In this document: positions 41,865 through 50,394 of the stretch, piece by piece
How the letters are laid out: every line of letters begins with the position of its first letter
How positions within the stretch are numbered: position 1 is the first letter of the stretch
Assembly (NCBI GenBank): GCA_017464815.1
Contig: JAFTYI010000035.1
Coordinates: 1-64,000 of the forward strand
Length of the DNA: 64,000 nt
From: Bacteroidaceae bacterium
GTDB lineage: Bacteria; Bacteroidota; Bacteroidia; Bacteroidales; Bacteroidaceae
Reading direction: 5' to 3'
Program-made: the position numbers and the translations under genes
The notes under the pieces: model-generated
The model's input: the letters and a program-made list of their open reading frames with translations, nothing else
What the model was told of the DNA's origin: nothing
Databases searched by the model: none

Positions 41865-41928
41865 TTATCGGCAAGTTTTCATTCCATTTTCGGGTGCAAA
41901 TATAGCGATTTTTGCCGTTATCGGCAAG
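41865..41928 (-). promoter_or_regulatory. Promoter and palindromic operator of the fic gene
   Basis: The leftward -7 box TATATTTG is CAAATATA at 41897-41904. TTGC at 41925-41928 sits at the -33 position, 19-20 nt away. Between them and over the -33 lies the palindrome TTGCCG-TTAT-CGGCAA (41912-41927). A second TTATCGGCAAG lies at 41865-41875, in the leader just before the ATG. Such a pair is what an HTH autoregulator would bind. Confidence 0.6.
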
Positions 41929-42010
41929 AAAGATGGGCTGTAACGTGAAATTGGCAGATAATGCAGATTCTTTTTGAGAGTTTTCCTTGCTTGGTGGTAG
42001 TAAAATGCAA

Positions 42011-44488
42011 TCATATAACCTTAGCTCTATTTATTACTGTGGTTACTTCCAATTCACATCCCATTGTCCAATACTTATAACCATCAATATAGAGGTAAGG
42101 TTGACGATAATCGCACCAATCTTCAAGAATACCGAGCACTCGTTGTGCCCACACAAAATGTTCAAATTCTGCATCTGTTAATGGAGACTTACCTTTCACT
42201 ATGTACTCATGAGGCCATTGTGGCATGGTTTTGGCATATGTCCATTCACAATGGTTTATGTATTCACGAATTGTTTCTTCATCAAATAGGTTCATATACT
42301 TATTAAGCAACCTCAATCCTGCCAATACTCGGTCTTCGATATCAATCTTCTGTTCGTCTTGCTTGATTTTATAAGACTCCAAGAGTTCGTCATTCTCGTT
42401 GTAAACAGAGTATTCATCATCGTCCAATGTTAAATAGAGATGTTGATTGTCCAGATAGAGTTTACCTTTTTGACCGTTATTATATTCAGAGAATGAATAA
42501 TCTCCTATTCTGAGTCCCTTATTATTACCTCCTGCAATATCGTAAAGTGTTTTCAAAAAGACGTCATAATTAAAACCGAATCTAAGTTCTGTAATCATCA
42601 TGATTACTTTGTATGAATTTCGTTCATTGTTAACATGATCACGCCAATAATACTTACCGTATCTATTGGGTAACATCGAGTTGTACTTTATCAAATAGTA
42701 GCGAACAGGCATTTCTTTTGAGCATTGAAGATATTTCTGATATATATCTTTCAACGAATCATTGGTGAATTCCTCATGTTCAGCCAATAGCTTATGCAAC
42801 ACATGGCTCAATCCATCGCTATTTCTTAGGGGGCTAAAGAGAGTCCTCCAAACATTTGTACTAATTCTTGTATCAGATGTTCCGATTTGATAACGCCATC
42901 CGTCTTCTTCAAAATAATCACCAGTGGCAAGCAATGCTTTGTTTACGTCGTTCAAGTCGCAACTGAACAAACTATAGAAGCGTTCGCACCAATCCACATG
43001 TTCAAGCCCTATAGTATGTATATAGCCATTCAGGTACTTATGATCTTCAAGTTTGAACAACATTTCAGCCATTTCTGGGTGTTCGGTTGTCCATTGGAGT
43101 TTCTCTATCTCTTCATCAAATTGTCTTGATTGGAATCTTGCCTTACCTTCTTCTACTTGTTCAAGCTTACCAAATCTTATAATATCATCCACTTGAGAAA
43201 GCAACACTTGCATAAATTCTGAACGTAATGTGTTCGAAGAATTCTTGATAAGGTTATTGACAATTCTCAATCTCCTACGGAAATCAATGTCATTTATTTC
43301 ATCTTGAGACTTCAAATAGAGTAGGAAAGAATATAGCAATATGGTTCTTCCTAAGGGGAACATGGGGCTTACTCCTTTCTTTCTTCCATAGCTTTTGCAA
43401 CACTCATTGAATAAGTCGGGGATTGAATCGTTTGTATCTCTTTCTTCTACAAGTATTTTACCTACTTCGTACGTATCCCTTGAAATATAGCCATTAAAGA
43501 ATTCTTTCACATCTATCTTTGTCCATAAGTCAAAGCACTCCTCCAAAAAGAGCATATTTTCTTTGGCTTTAGGACAAGCCAGGGAAAATTGTTGTTCGGC
43601 AATGTCAAATTCATCCCTGATTTCAAGTTTGCCCTCCTTGTAACTGATTATGTCGCTAATAAAATGGATGTATCTAAGAAATTCATCATCCACCACGTTA
43701 TCAACTTCATCTTGCTGAATACCACTATTGCGATATGGCCACAACAAATCAGTCCATTCACAATCCATCTTGCGACAAATTCGTTTGGCAATGTCTTCAT
43801 CCACTCCTTTCATCTTCAACTCCAATTCGGCTTTGAAGTGCTCAAATTGGCTCAATGGTTTTCCTCGTGAATTCATTTTGATATAGATTTCATCGGTGAT
43901 TCCCAATTCTTCAAGTGATAAGAAGTAGAAAGTAATGGCATCGTTCATCAGTTTATCCCATAAATTCTCCGTTTCTTTGAATGTCTCATGTATAGCATCC
44001 AGCATCACCATCATGGATTGAACCGTTGGGTCATTATCCCACTCAAACAAGAACCAAGCTTCATCATAGATTTGCTCGGAAAGTGTTACCTGAGTGAAAT
44101 CAGGAGTGTAGGAAATCAAGTGTTTGCAAAACTCTCTACTACTTATACGTGTTTCATAAGAGAAGTTAGCCAAGAATGAATATTCTTCTTTTGCAATGCT
44201 CTCATGTTTAGCAATGTAATAATGCAATAAGAATAGGGTTGTCAAGCGTTGTTGCCCATCAAGGGGAGTTAATATGCCATCCTTGTCCTTATTTCCATAA
44301 ATAAAGTCAAGTGTTATTGGATCTTCATTAACCAAAGCATTGTACAACACTTCCAAAAAACGTTCGCGGATACGATTTACATTTGGAGACGTACGACCTT
44401 GCGCATAATCTCGCTGAACAATGGGAATAGTGATACCCTTAATTTCTTCCCCATTCAATACATCTTTAAATCTTTTTATATTATTCAT
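42011..44488 (-). CDS. DUF262 (GmrS-like) protein, second gene of a pair
   Basis: Protein of 825 residues. The N-terminal DUF262/ParB-like nucleotide-using domain shows IPIVQRDYAQGRTSPNVNRIR (about 21-41) and the signature DGQQRLTTLFLLHYY (about 77-91). The long remainder is helical and I cannot place it; I see no DUF1524 HNH motif, unlike the partner gene. A late segment contains a beta-rich patch (KGKLYLDNQHLYLTLDDDEYSVY, about 700). The start codon overlaps the stop of the upstream DUF262-DUF1524 gene by 4 nt (ATGA), implying coupling. DUF262 proteins of the GmrSD type restrict phages with modified DNA; a defence role here is inference from family and context. AT-rich relative to flanks. 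Confidence 0.8.
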   Translation of the reverse strand: MNNIKRFKDVLNGEEIKGITIPIVQRDYAQGRTSPNVNRIRERFLEVLYNALVNEDPITLDFIYGNKDKDGILTPLDGQQRLTTLFLLHYYIAKHESIAKEEYSFLANFSYETRISSREFCKHLISYTPDFTQVTLSEQIYDEAWFLFEWDNDPTVQSMMVMLDAIHETFKETENLWDKLMNDAITFYFLSLEELGITDEIYIKMNSRGKPLSQFEHFKAELELKMKGVDEDIAKRICRKMDCEWTDLLWPYRNSGIQQDEVDNVVDDEFLRYIHFISDIISYKEGKLEIRDEFDIAEQQFSLACPKAKENMLFLEECFDLWTKIDVKEFFNGYISRDTYEVGKILVEERDTNDSIPDLFNECCKSYGRKKGVSPMFPLGRTILLYSFLLYLKSQDEINDIDFRRRLRIVNNLIKNSSNTLRSEFMQVLLSQVDDIIRFGKLEQVEEGKARFQSRQFDEEIEKLQWTTEHPEMAEMLFKLEDHKYLNGYIHTIGLEHVDWCERFYSLFSCDLNDVNKALLATGDYFEEDGWRYQIGTSDTRISTNVWRTLFSPLRNSDGLSHVLHKLLAEHEEFTNDSLKDIYQKYLQCSKEMPVRYYLIKYNSMLPNRYGKYYWRDHVNNERNSYKVIMMITELRFGFNYDVFLKTLYDIAGGNNKGLRIGDYSFSEYNNGQKGKLYLDNQHLYLTLDDDEYSVYNENDELLESYKIKQDEQKIDIEDRVLAGLRLLNKYMNLFDEETIREYINHCEWTYAKTMPQWPHEYIVKGKSPLTDAEFEHFVWAQRVLGILEDWCDYRQPYLYIDGYKYWTMGCELEVTTVINRAKVI

Positions 44489-46209
44489 AACAGAATCTCC
44501 TCTTTTAAATAATCTTTCAAAATCTCGTTCATCTTATCAACATAAGCTTTCCGGTCATCTTCCGCCCAAAAGTGAAAATCAATCTCATTGCCTTGCCCTG
44601 CTGAGTAATATTTCAAGAATACCATTTTGGTGCAATACGGAATAAATTGTCCCTCTGAATCCATTTTTATGATGGCAAGTCGTTTAGCGTCAAACAAACC
44701 ATTGTTCAATGCCGAATTTGCTGAAGCTTGAAGTAATGCCATGTTCGACAAAGTATGAACATACTCGGTGCCTTCATTCTTTTTGGAGAGTAAAGTGGTA
44801 ATACGGTCTGATAAATTCGTAAATTCTGCATCCGTTAGTTTTTCATTATTTATGGCCACATCAATTGTCTCAAGAAGACGGGTAATCTCATCAGCACCAT
44901 AAACCTTACTCATCCCTTTTACTGAATCGACATGATGTCTCAGCCATGTTTTCCACTTGTCTTGCGTATTCAGTTTCAGAGAATTTTGAGCATGAATGTG
45001 TTCAAGACTCCAACGTTCGGTATTGAATTCTTTGAAAGGGAAACGGGATGCCGAGCCATTCTTCATTATTGAAACGACGTTGAAAAGCAAAAGCACCTTA
45101 GTTATTTCGTCATAATCATTTTCGTATGATAATTCAGAATAAGCTTTTTTGAAATTTATACTTCTCTTGATGCGTTCATCAAGGTAGCTTTCCATTTCAG
45201 ATTTTCTTTGCTCCTTTGTCTCATTCATCAAGATGTCGATGGTCGTTTCTCCTGAAGATATCAAATAACCTATCTTATGGTACAAATCATCTTTTTTATA
45301 CCACTCTTTCAAGCGATAATAATAAAGTAGAATTTCTTCCCATAGCGCAGCGAGATTCTCTCTTCGTTCGCTAAACCATAGGAATGTAGCAAACAAATCC
45401 CGCTCATCATCTTTTTTATTAGCCATAAAATCAAAGATGAGTTCAATCCTTGTTGGATAAGATTCGGCTTTTTTACGAGTGAGAAAATACCAAAAGTCTT
45501 CATCGTGAAGTTCGCGCTCTATCGTATCCCATTGTAACGCCAATTCTTGAGGCCTTATTAAATTGTTTTTGTCATTACCTGAGCGACATAAGAATAGAGC
45601 TTTTACCAATTCTGCATTTGTTAAAGGTATGCGACCAATATTAAGACGAGTAAACAACTTGATAGCATCTTCATCCGTGCAATTACTTATTTCGTACCAT
45701 ATTACTTGAATTATACTCTCAAAACATTTAGCAAGTCCTCCAGCGACATGAAGTGGTTTTTCCTTTTTAGGCTCAGCAAACCATTTCTCAACAGTTTTAT
45801 AGGCTCGATGAATAAAGTAGAAGTCGATATTGTCGTTTGCTAAAACCTCATTATCCATCTGCTTGAAGAACTCAGAATTCTTATTGCGAGTTTCATAGAT
45901 GATTGAATAATTAAGGTCATCAATATAATCGGGCCATCTATTGACCATATACTTATATATAATGTAAAGGGTGGTCAAGCGTTGTTGCCCATCAATCAAT
46001 TCAAAAGAATCATCACTCTTCTTTCTCACGACAATTGGCTGCAAACAATATGCTTTTTTCTTCTTGTCATATACATCATATATATCATCAAGCAATGCAC
46101 GCACTTGAATTTCACTCCATCTGTAACCTCGTTGGTAGGAAGGGATATAAAATGCACCTTGTATTTTTCCTACCAACTTTGGGTCTAATTGAATACTATT
46201 CTGATTCAT
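44485..46209 (-). CDS. DUF262-DUF1524 protein (GmrSD-like), first gene of a pair
   Basis: Protein of 574 residues. N-terminal DUF262 with FYIPSYQRGYRWSEIQVRAL (about 21-40) and the ParB-like motif ELIDGQQRLTTLYIIYKY (about 65-82). C-terminal DUF1524 with the HNH-type motif WSLEHIHAQNS (about 398-408) and a conserved HTLSNMALLQASANSAL segment (about 485-501), the full two-domain plan of GmrSD. GmrSD uses nucleotides with the DUF262 domain and cuts glucosylated hydroxymethylcytosine DNA with the DUF1524 domain. I chose ATG 46209, because the upstream TTG lies in a TATATTTG -7 box (46240-46247 on the + strand). Confidence 0.87.
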   Translation of the reverse strand: MNQNSIQLDPKLVGKIQGAFYIPSYQRGYRWSEIQVRALLDDIYDVYDKKKKAYCLQPIVVRKKSDDSFELIDGQQRLTTLYIIYKYMVNRWPDYIDDLNYSIIYETRNKNSEFFKQMDNEVLANDNIDFYFIHRAYKTVEKWFAEPKKEKPLHVAGGLAKCFESIIQVIWYEISNCTDEDAIKLFTRLNIGRIPLTNAELVKALFLCRSGNDKNNLIRPQELALQWDTIERELHDEDFWYFLTRKKAESYPTRIELIFDFMANKKDDERDLFATFLWFSERRENLAALWEEILLYYYRLKEWYKKDDLYHKIGYLISSGETTIDILMNETKEQRKSEMESYLDERIKRSINFKKAYSELSYENDYDEITKVLLLFNVVSIMKNGSASRFPFKEFNTERWSLEHIHAQNSLKLNTQDKWKTWLRHHVDSVKGMSKVYGADEITRLLETIDVAINNEKLTDAEFTNLSDRITTLLSKKNEGTEYVHTLSNMALLQASANSALNNGLFDAKRLAIIKMDSEGQFIPYCTKMVFLKYYSAGQGNEIDFHFWAEDDRKAYVDKMNEILKDYLKEEILL

Positions 46210-46330
46210 GATGTTCAAATTTATAAAGTTAACCACTTGCAAATATACAAATTATTCAAATAAAGTACTTGATTTTGAATAATTATTCTGTGATTATTTT
46301 GCCATATCATATTTTCATACTATATTCGCA

Positions 46331-46431
46331 ACGTGAAGTCTGTAGGCTGGACGGACAACCGTCGGTCTTCTTCGGGCATTAAGTTGTCGGCTTCACCGAA
46401 AGCGTAGAGGTTGCTCCTCTGACGCTTTTTA
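46331..46431 (+). ncRNA. Candidate small structured RNA
   Basis: A stand-alone rightward unit in the 300-bp gap between two leftward genes. A near-consensus -7 box TATATTCG lies at about 46321-46328. The predicted RNA has nested stems GTGAAG (46333-46338) with CTTCAC (46391-46396), and GACAAC (46354-46359) with GTTGTC (46383-46388). It ends in an intrinsic terminator: AGCGT-AGAGG (46401-46410) with CCTCT-G-ACGCT (46416-46426), then a T-run. No ORF of note. I do not recognise a known RNA family. Confidence 0.5.
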
Positions 46432-46542
46432 TATTTTATGTCTATAACATTACCACTTAGACCAACAACTATCACCTCCTTAATTTTTCTCTTACTTTTT
46501 AGATGAATTTATTTGTAAACACCTAAATCTACTGTATATAGT

Positions 46543-47094
46543 TTAAAATCCATTCTCTTTCAAAATATCAAAGTCGTGTTTATACACTGGTGGATATTGC
46601 TTACCAGTCTTCACTTCGTGGAAATAATTTTTGTAAGCGGTTGGATTTCTGTGATGCGAATGTAGTATCATGTGACATCGCCAACATACAGGGATTAAGA
46701 CCTCCTGAATTTGAGCCTTCTCTTTGTCATTAGCTGTGCCATCAAGTAGTTTGGGAAGATAACTTAATGTCACATTATAATCGGTGTTGTGTGTCATCAA
46801 AATTCCTTTTGTCTGACCACATATTTCACACTTGTGAGGAGACTCAATCAATCCCATATCCCTTGCCTTACAAAAGAGTCTGTAGGATTTTTCGCGCTGG
46901 GCACCTGTCCATTTTTTATAATTATTCATGGTAAAACTTTTATCAAAATATTGGAATGACAATTGTTTTTTACTTATCAATTCTTCAAGCTCTGAAAATG
47001 CAACGAATGTTGCATCAATTTTATACTTGATATGCTCTGCACGTTTAGCATTGTACTCCTCCAAACGCATTATATTTCTTCTTCCTCTATACAT
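46543..47094 (-). CDS. HNH-like zinc-finger nuclease
   Basis: Protein of up to 183 residues. The C-terminal part has two CxxC pairs around a HNH-like core: CEICGQTKGILMTHNTDYN (about 108-126) and IPVCWRCHMILHSHHRNP (about 151-168). The N-terminal half is charged and helical. The family is likely HNH endonuclease-like, but key spacing is unusual. The second Met (MRLEEYN, start 47070) has a better ribosome-binding site (AGAGGAAGAA) and may be the true start. It lies 32 nt after the HIRAN gene on the same strand and about 300 bp ahead of the DUF262 pair, so it may belong to the same island function. Confidence 0.65.
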   Translation of the reverse strand: MYRGRRNIMRLEEYNAKRAEHIKYKIDATFVAFSELEELISKKQLSFQYFDKSFTMNNYKKWTGAQREKSYRLFCKARDMGLIESPHKCEICGQTKGILMTHNTDYNVTLSYLPKLLDGTANDKEKAQIQEVLIPVCWRCHMILHSHHRNPTAYKNYFHEVKTGKQYPPVYKHDFDILKENGF

Positions 47095-47126
47095 AATTCG
47101 TAATTTATTTTATTAATGAATCCTCC

Positions 47127-47486
47127 TTATTCTTTTCTATTTACCCGAATAGTAATCCTTATCTGGTTTTCGGGATGAGCCTCAGGATTGATTTTGTTGA
47201 TTCGGCACTCGAAAATCTCTGACCATCCGGCATCAAACAACAATGCTATCTGTTCATTCTCATCGCAAGGGATGTAACCAAGGAGAAATTCTTCGCATTC
47301 AGCTCTTTGGTCATCACATGCTCTTTCGTACACCACGGCCACAGCGTCGGGGTCGTGGCGATTGTCGGCATCGCGAACGAGTTTAAGTTTGGTGCCCACT
47401 TTCAATTCTTCCCACACTTCGTCGGCATCATGATACTTCCGACCTGCCAAATGGCACTCCATAAAAAATAACTTCTTTGCTTTCAT
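47127..47486 (-). CDS. HIRAN-domain protein
   Basis: Protein of 119 residues that is essentially one HIRAN domain: FFMECHLAGRKYHDADEVWEELKVG (about 7-31), LKLVRDADNRHDPDAVAVVYE (about 34-54), LLGYIPCDENEQIALLFDAGW (about 68-88). HIRAN domains bind DNA 3' ends or stalled forks and occur in HLTF-type helicases and, alone, in mobile and defence contexts. Stand-alone forms are common in Bacteroidales, with no set function. Co-directional with the HNH-like gene downstream. Confidence 0.85.
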   Translation of the reverse strand: MKAKKLFFMECHLAGRKYHDADEVWEELKVGTKLKLVRDADNRHDPDAVAVVYERACDDQRAECEEFLLGYIPCDENEQIALLFDAGWSEIFECRINKINPEAHPENQIRITIRVNRKE

Positions 47487-47795
47487 AATTACTAATGTTT
47501 AAAATGAATTTGTGGACAAAATTATCGACAGATTGTCTCAAATCGTGGGACATGTTTGAGCTTTTTTCAGTTTTTACTTCATTTTTTTGCTGTTTTATGG
47601 CTTATTTTGCCATTTTTTCTCAAATATGGTCGAAAAAAGGGAGGGCACCGATGCCCAGCAATACGAACGTGAGTTGAGAAGGATGATTTCGTTGATGCGT
47701 TGAGATGTTGCTCCGCAACGGTTAAATATAATGGGAAACTACGTGTACTTTTAGAGTTAAAAGAAACATCTACGGCAACAAGCCAAAGAACCATC
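47487..47795. other. Gene-free spacer holding a duplicated HAD gene end
   Basis: No credible complete gene. The main feature is the fragment at 47648-47727 described separately. The rest (47487-47647 and 47728-47795) shows no recognisable signal. Confidence 0.6.
47648..47727 (+). pseudogene. Fragment duplicating the 3' end of the HAD phosphatase gene
   Basis: The sequence from GATGCCCAGCAATACGAACG to the TTGCTCCGCAACGGTT hairpin matches 50950-51030 with few changes. It encodes DAQQYERELRRMISLMR followed by a stop, against DARQYERELRRLISLMR in the intact gene at 50395-51003. Only the end of the gene is present, in the same orientation. It marks a past duplication, deletion or insertion between 47.6 and 51.0 kb. 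Confidence 0.8.
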
Positions 47796-48395
47796 TTGTA
47801 AACATTTCACCATGCATTGCGTAAAGAAACAGAAAAAAAGAACATTTCTTCACGGACATTCCCCATGGCTGGCACCACCTTGTCCAAAGGCTAACAGCGC
47901 TCGTTCACAGGTTGAGTATCAATAACTTGCAGTGGAAGCAGAATTTTTATCGGTTTCCAAACAAAACAAAGTCCGCACTCATATACGCGATTCTCACGCG
48001 GTCAATTCTGCATATTTATGCTGAACGAGTGCATAATTATGCATTCAAGCATTGTCATGAGGCCGATTGCCTCCCCATCCGACAAAGCATTTCTGTGCAA
48101 CCTATCCTAAACGTCCACCGGACCGCTCCTAAACTTCCACTGAATTTCTCCTGCACACGCGCCGATTCTCTGGTGCGCACGAGCGGAAATTCTCCTACGC
48201 GTCCGCGCATGTTTAGGATAGGAGGGGCGGAAACACCCGTTTGCGACCGACTTTGCAATCCTGCCTCTCTCACCCCTCATGCATATTTATTCAGAAAATT
48301 CCCCGTCGCGCAACATTCCCCTTTGACAAAACTGCCATAAAATAGAGACAAAGGAAATATTACTGAGTGGTGTAAAGAAATGCGTCAATTGAGGG
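47796..48395. repeat. Dispersed intergenic element, copy 2 (about 600 bp) with ARG-box-like palindromes
   Basis: Counterpart of 26947-27542, diverged but co-linear. It keeps TGTAAACATTTCA at the left, GCGATTCTCAC, palindromes TGCATATTTATGCT (48009-48022) and TGCATAATTATGCA (48030-48043), CCTATCCTAAAC, TCCTAAACTTCC units, GTTTAGGATAGG, a third palindrome TGCATATTTATTCA (48280-48293), CCCCTTTGACAA, and ATTACTGAGTGGTGTAAAGAAATGCGTCA at the right. No gene is seen in this stretch. Confidence 0.75.
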
Positions 48396-48457
48396 TTGAC
48401 ACAGAAGTACTGCACTTTCAACGTCCGTAACGAAGGTTTCAGAGGCGTCGTACCATT

Positions 48458-48670
48458 TTATAAATTCTCCACAATCTCGTCGGTATAGTGTTTGAAGAAA
48501 TCATGATTGAGAATCATGCTGATGCGCAGAAGCAGTTCTGTATCAATGCTTCTGCGTTGGAAAATATCATATACGTTCGTCCGGTCGCAAAAGAGTTTCC
48601 TTGCAAACCAACTGACCGTTCGCTCTTGGCGATGCAGTTCCTCCTGTATGAGTTTTCCGATGTGTAGCAT
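48458..48670 (-). CDS. Small HTH (XRE-like) protein
   Basis: Protein of 70 residues. LIQEELHRQERTVSWFARKLFCDRTNVYDIFQRRSIDTELLLRIS (about 7-51) has the length and hydrophobic pattern of a lambda-repressor-type helix-turn-helix, with the recognition helix near RTNVYDIFQ. Such small proteins usually repress nearby promoters. No partner toxin is adjacent; the 49450-48716 gene lies 45 nt upstream on the same strand and could be co-transcribed. Confidence 0.65.
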   Translation of the reverse strand: MLHIGKLIQEELHRQERTVSWFARKLFCDRTNVYDIFQRRSIDTELLLRISMILNHDFFKHYTDEIVENL

Positions 48671-48715
48671 ATAAAAATGGGCGGAACCATTCAGTACTTA
48701 TTTCCGAACTGCGTA

Positions 48716-49450
48716 TTATGAATTTAAAATTTCAATTACTTCCCAAAAATCTTCTTTATTTTTATCAAGCATATAAGGCAATAAAATGCTACAATACGAA
48801 TCCATAAAAGAATGCGACAGTTGCAACTCTTTCAAAATTTGCCAATCTGATCTGTATGAACTATTTAATGATTCTAATAATATATATAAACTATCTAGTG
48901 TAGAATCTTTAATTCCATACGTTTCTATTATTTCAGTACGACTATTTCTATTGATTAATATTTCTACAAGAACATCAATATACTTTTTTCCGTTAGATAA
49001 TACCTTGTTATAATTGGAAACAGAAAAGTTCCATTTTTCAATTTTAAACTCTGAATTCATTGTGTACTCTGCTTTATCAGTTCTGAAAATAAAAGGAGTA
49101 CAAAATGCAACTTCTATAGGAGTTTCTTTAATTACAGAGATAATATAATCTCGTAAAGTTATAATACTTACATCTCCATTCTTAAATTCAGTCATAAAAG
49201 GTCGATCCAGCAAATCTGTTTTATAACCAGTTTTCATAGAACGCTTTATACAGTTCTGCAATTGATCATTATACCATAAAATTGCCCTGTCTGCCTCAAA
49301 TAATTCATATTCAAAATCATGTCCACTATCAATTGCACATGAAATAATTTTACTCAAAACAGGATGTTTTCGTTTAAATTTTTCTTCTGCGGATTCCCCT
49401 GTTAATTGGGACATAGGAATTTTCCTCTCTTTATTTAAATTTTCTTTCAT
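48716..49450 (-). CDS. Protein of unknown function in the island
   Basis: Protein of 244 residues that I do not recognise. It is AT-rich in codon use and mostly helical. Visible parts are a Lys-rich start (MKENLNKERKIPMSQLTGESAEEKFKRKHP), a middle with SIITLRDYIISVIKETPIEVAFCTPFIF, and an Ile/Leu/Ser-rich C-terminal half (TLDSLYILLESLNSSYRSDWQILKEL). No signal peptide or membrane helix. The base composition differs clearly from the flanking HAD and housekeeping genes, consistent with acquisition. It precedes a small HTH gene on the same strand. Confidence 0.6.
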   Translation of the reverse strand: MKENLNKERKIPMSQLTGESAEEKFKRKHPVLSKIISCAIDSGHDFEYELFEADRAILWYNDQLQNCIKRSMKTGYKTDLLDRPFMTEFKNGDVSIITLRDYIISVIKETPIEVAFCTPFIFRTDKAEYTMNSEFKIEKWNFSVSNYNKVLSNGKKYIDVLVEILINRNSRTEIIETYGIKDSTLDSLYILLESLNSSYRSDWQILKELQLSHSFMDSYCSILLPYMLDKNKEDFWEVIEILNS

Positions 49451-49638
49451 GAGTTTATATGATTCGTATAATATTTGCTACTATCGTATCAAATATGCAT
49501 TCACACCATATGGATGTACAAAATCTCCTGTAATCGAGACGAACGATAAAGCTTTAGCATAATTATCATAGCACAAAAGGCATTTGCATCCTACACATTT
49601 GAGTTACAAATTCATAAAAGAATAAGCAAAAGATTCTA

Positions 49639-49878
49639 TTATTGCTTCAACAATTCACACACCGAATAGACTTTGCTTAAGTCGGCAAAGGTGAAATACT
49701 GGTCATCCAATATCATCCATTCAGAACGTTGCTTCAACGAAAGGTGCTTAATCTCGGGGAAGAAACTGAGCGGCACAATGATTTGGCGACCGTCCGTCAA
49801 AGAGGCAGCCATTTTTCCACGGAATGAGGAGAAGTCCAACTTCTTAATTCCTACTGATACATTGTTCATCTTGCACAT
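49639..49878 (-). CDS. DUF2442 protein
   Basis: Protein of 79 residues with the DUF2442 pattern: FSSFRGKMAASLTDGRQIIVPLSFFPEIKHLSLKQRSEWMILDD, the family's strand-turn-strand followed by PL-x2-FP and a helix. DUF2442 genes are very often paired with DUF4160 genes, and the pair behaves like a type II toxin-antitoxin module by genomic distribution; activity is not proven. Here the DUF4160 gene is 6 nt upstream. Confidence 0.8.
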   Translation of the reverse strand: MCKMNNVSVGIKKLDFSSFRGKMAASLTDGRQIIVPLSFFPEIKHLSLKQRSEWMILDDQYFTFADLSKVYSVCELLKQ

Positions 49879-49935
49879 AAGCGGTTATTTTTCTATGTTC
49901 TTTACTTTCGTCTTTTCACCTCGGAAGGTTCTCGA
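49873..49935. repeat. Direct repeat shared with 40907-40968
   Basis: About 62 bp (TTGCACATAAGCGGTTATTT... to CCTCGGAAGGTTCTCG) nearly identical and in the same orientation as 40907-40968, 9 kb away. It covers the end of the DUF4160 gene and the spacer to DUF2442. Confidence 0.85.
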
Positions 49936-50181
49936 AATCTGTTCGTTGATAAACTCCCAATGTCTCTCGATAGCAGCAACGATCATTTCGTTGTCCTTGG
50001 CACTTAGTTGGGATTCGGCAATTTCAACACACTTTTGCCCATTTTGTTCTATCCATATTTTGGCAATAGAGCGCATGTGTCTCGTACCCTTTCGAAACAC
50101 ATGTATGTGACGACGATTGTCATTGACATCTGTCGGAATTGAAACCAACAAAAACATTTTCAAAAATGCTAACTGTCCCAT
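49885..50181 (-). CDS. DUF4160 protein
   Basis: Protein of 98 residues, or 90 if it starts at the second Met (MFLLVSIPTDVN, start 50157), which is the more usual family start. The core VNDNRRHIHVFRKGTRHMRSIAKIWIE contains the conserved His pair of DUF4160, and a helical C-terminal half (AAIERHWEFINEQISRTF) follows. It is paired with the DUF2442 gene. Its last 20 codons lie in a block duplicated at 40907-40968, at the end of the fic gene. Confidence 0.78.
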   Translation of the reverse strand: MGQLAFLKMFLLVSIPTDVNDNRRHIHVFRKGTRHMRSIAKIWIEQNGQKCVEIAESQLSAKDNEMIVAAIERHWEFINEQISRTFRGEKTKVKNIEK

Positions 50182-50348
50182 AAATGTGTCATTACATTAC
50201 ACCGAATTTCATTTACTTGCGCAAAGATAAAGAAAATATTAGAAACAACAACTAACTTTTTGGATTAAAGTGCTATATTATGCGTCATAAATCACTCTCA
50301 ATGCGAGAATGGATTACCATTTTCTTCGCAAAAGTAAAAGAAATGCCT

Positions 50349-50356
50349 TATCTTTG
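50349..50356 (+). promoter_or_regulatory. -7 box of the HAD-WYL genes
   Basis: Perfect TATCTTTG, 39 nt before the HAD start. The -33 element is weak. Confidence 0.55.
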
Positions 50357-50394
50357 CACCCTCATACTATATCATCATTAAGTTTATTTCAATC

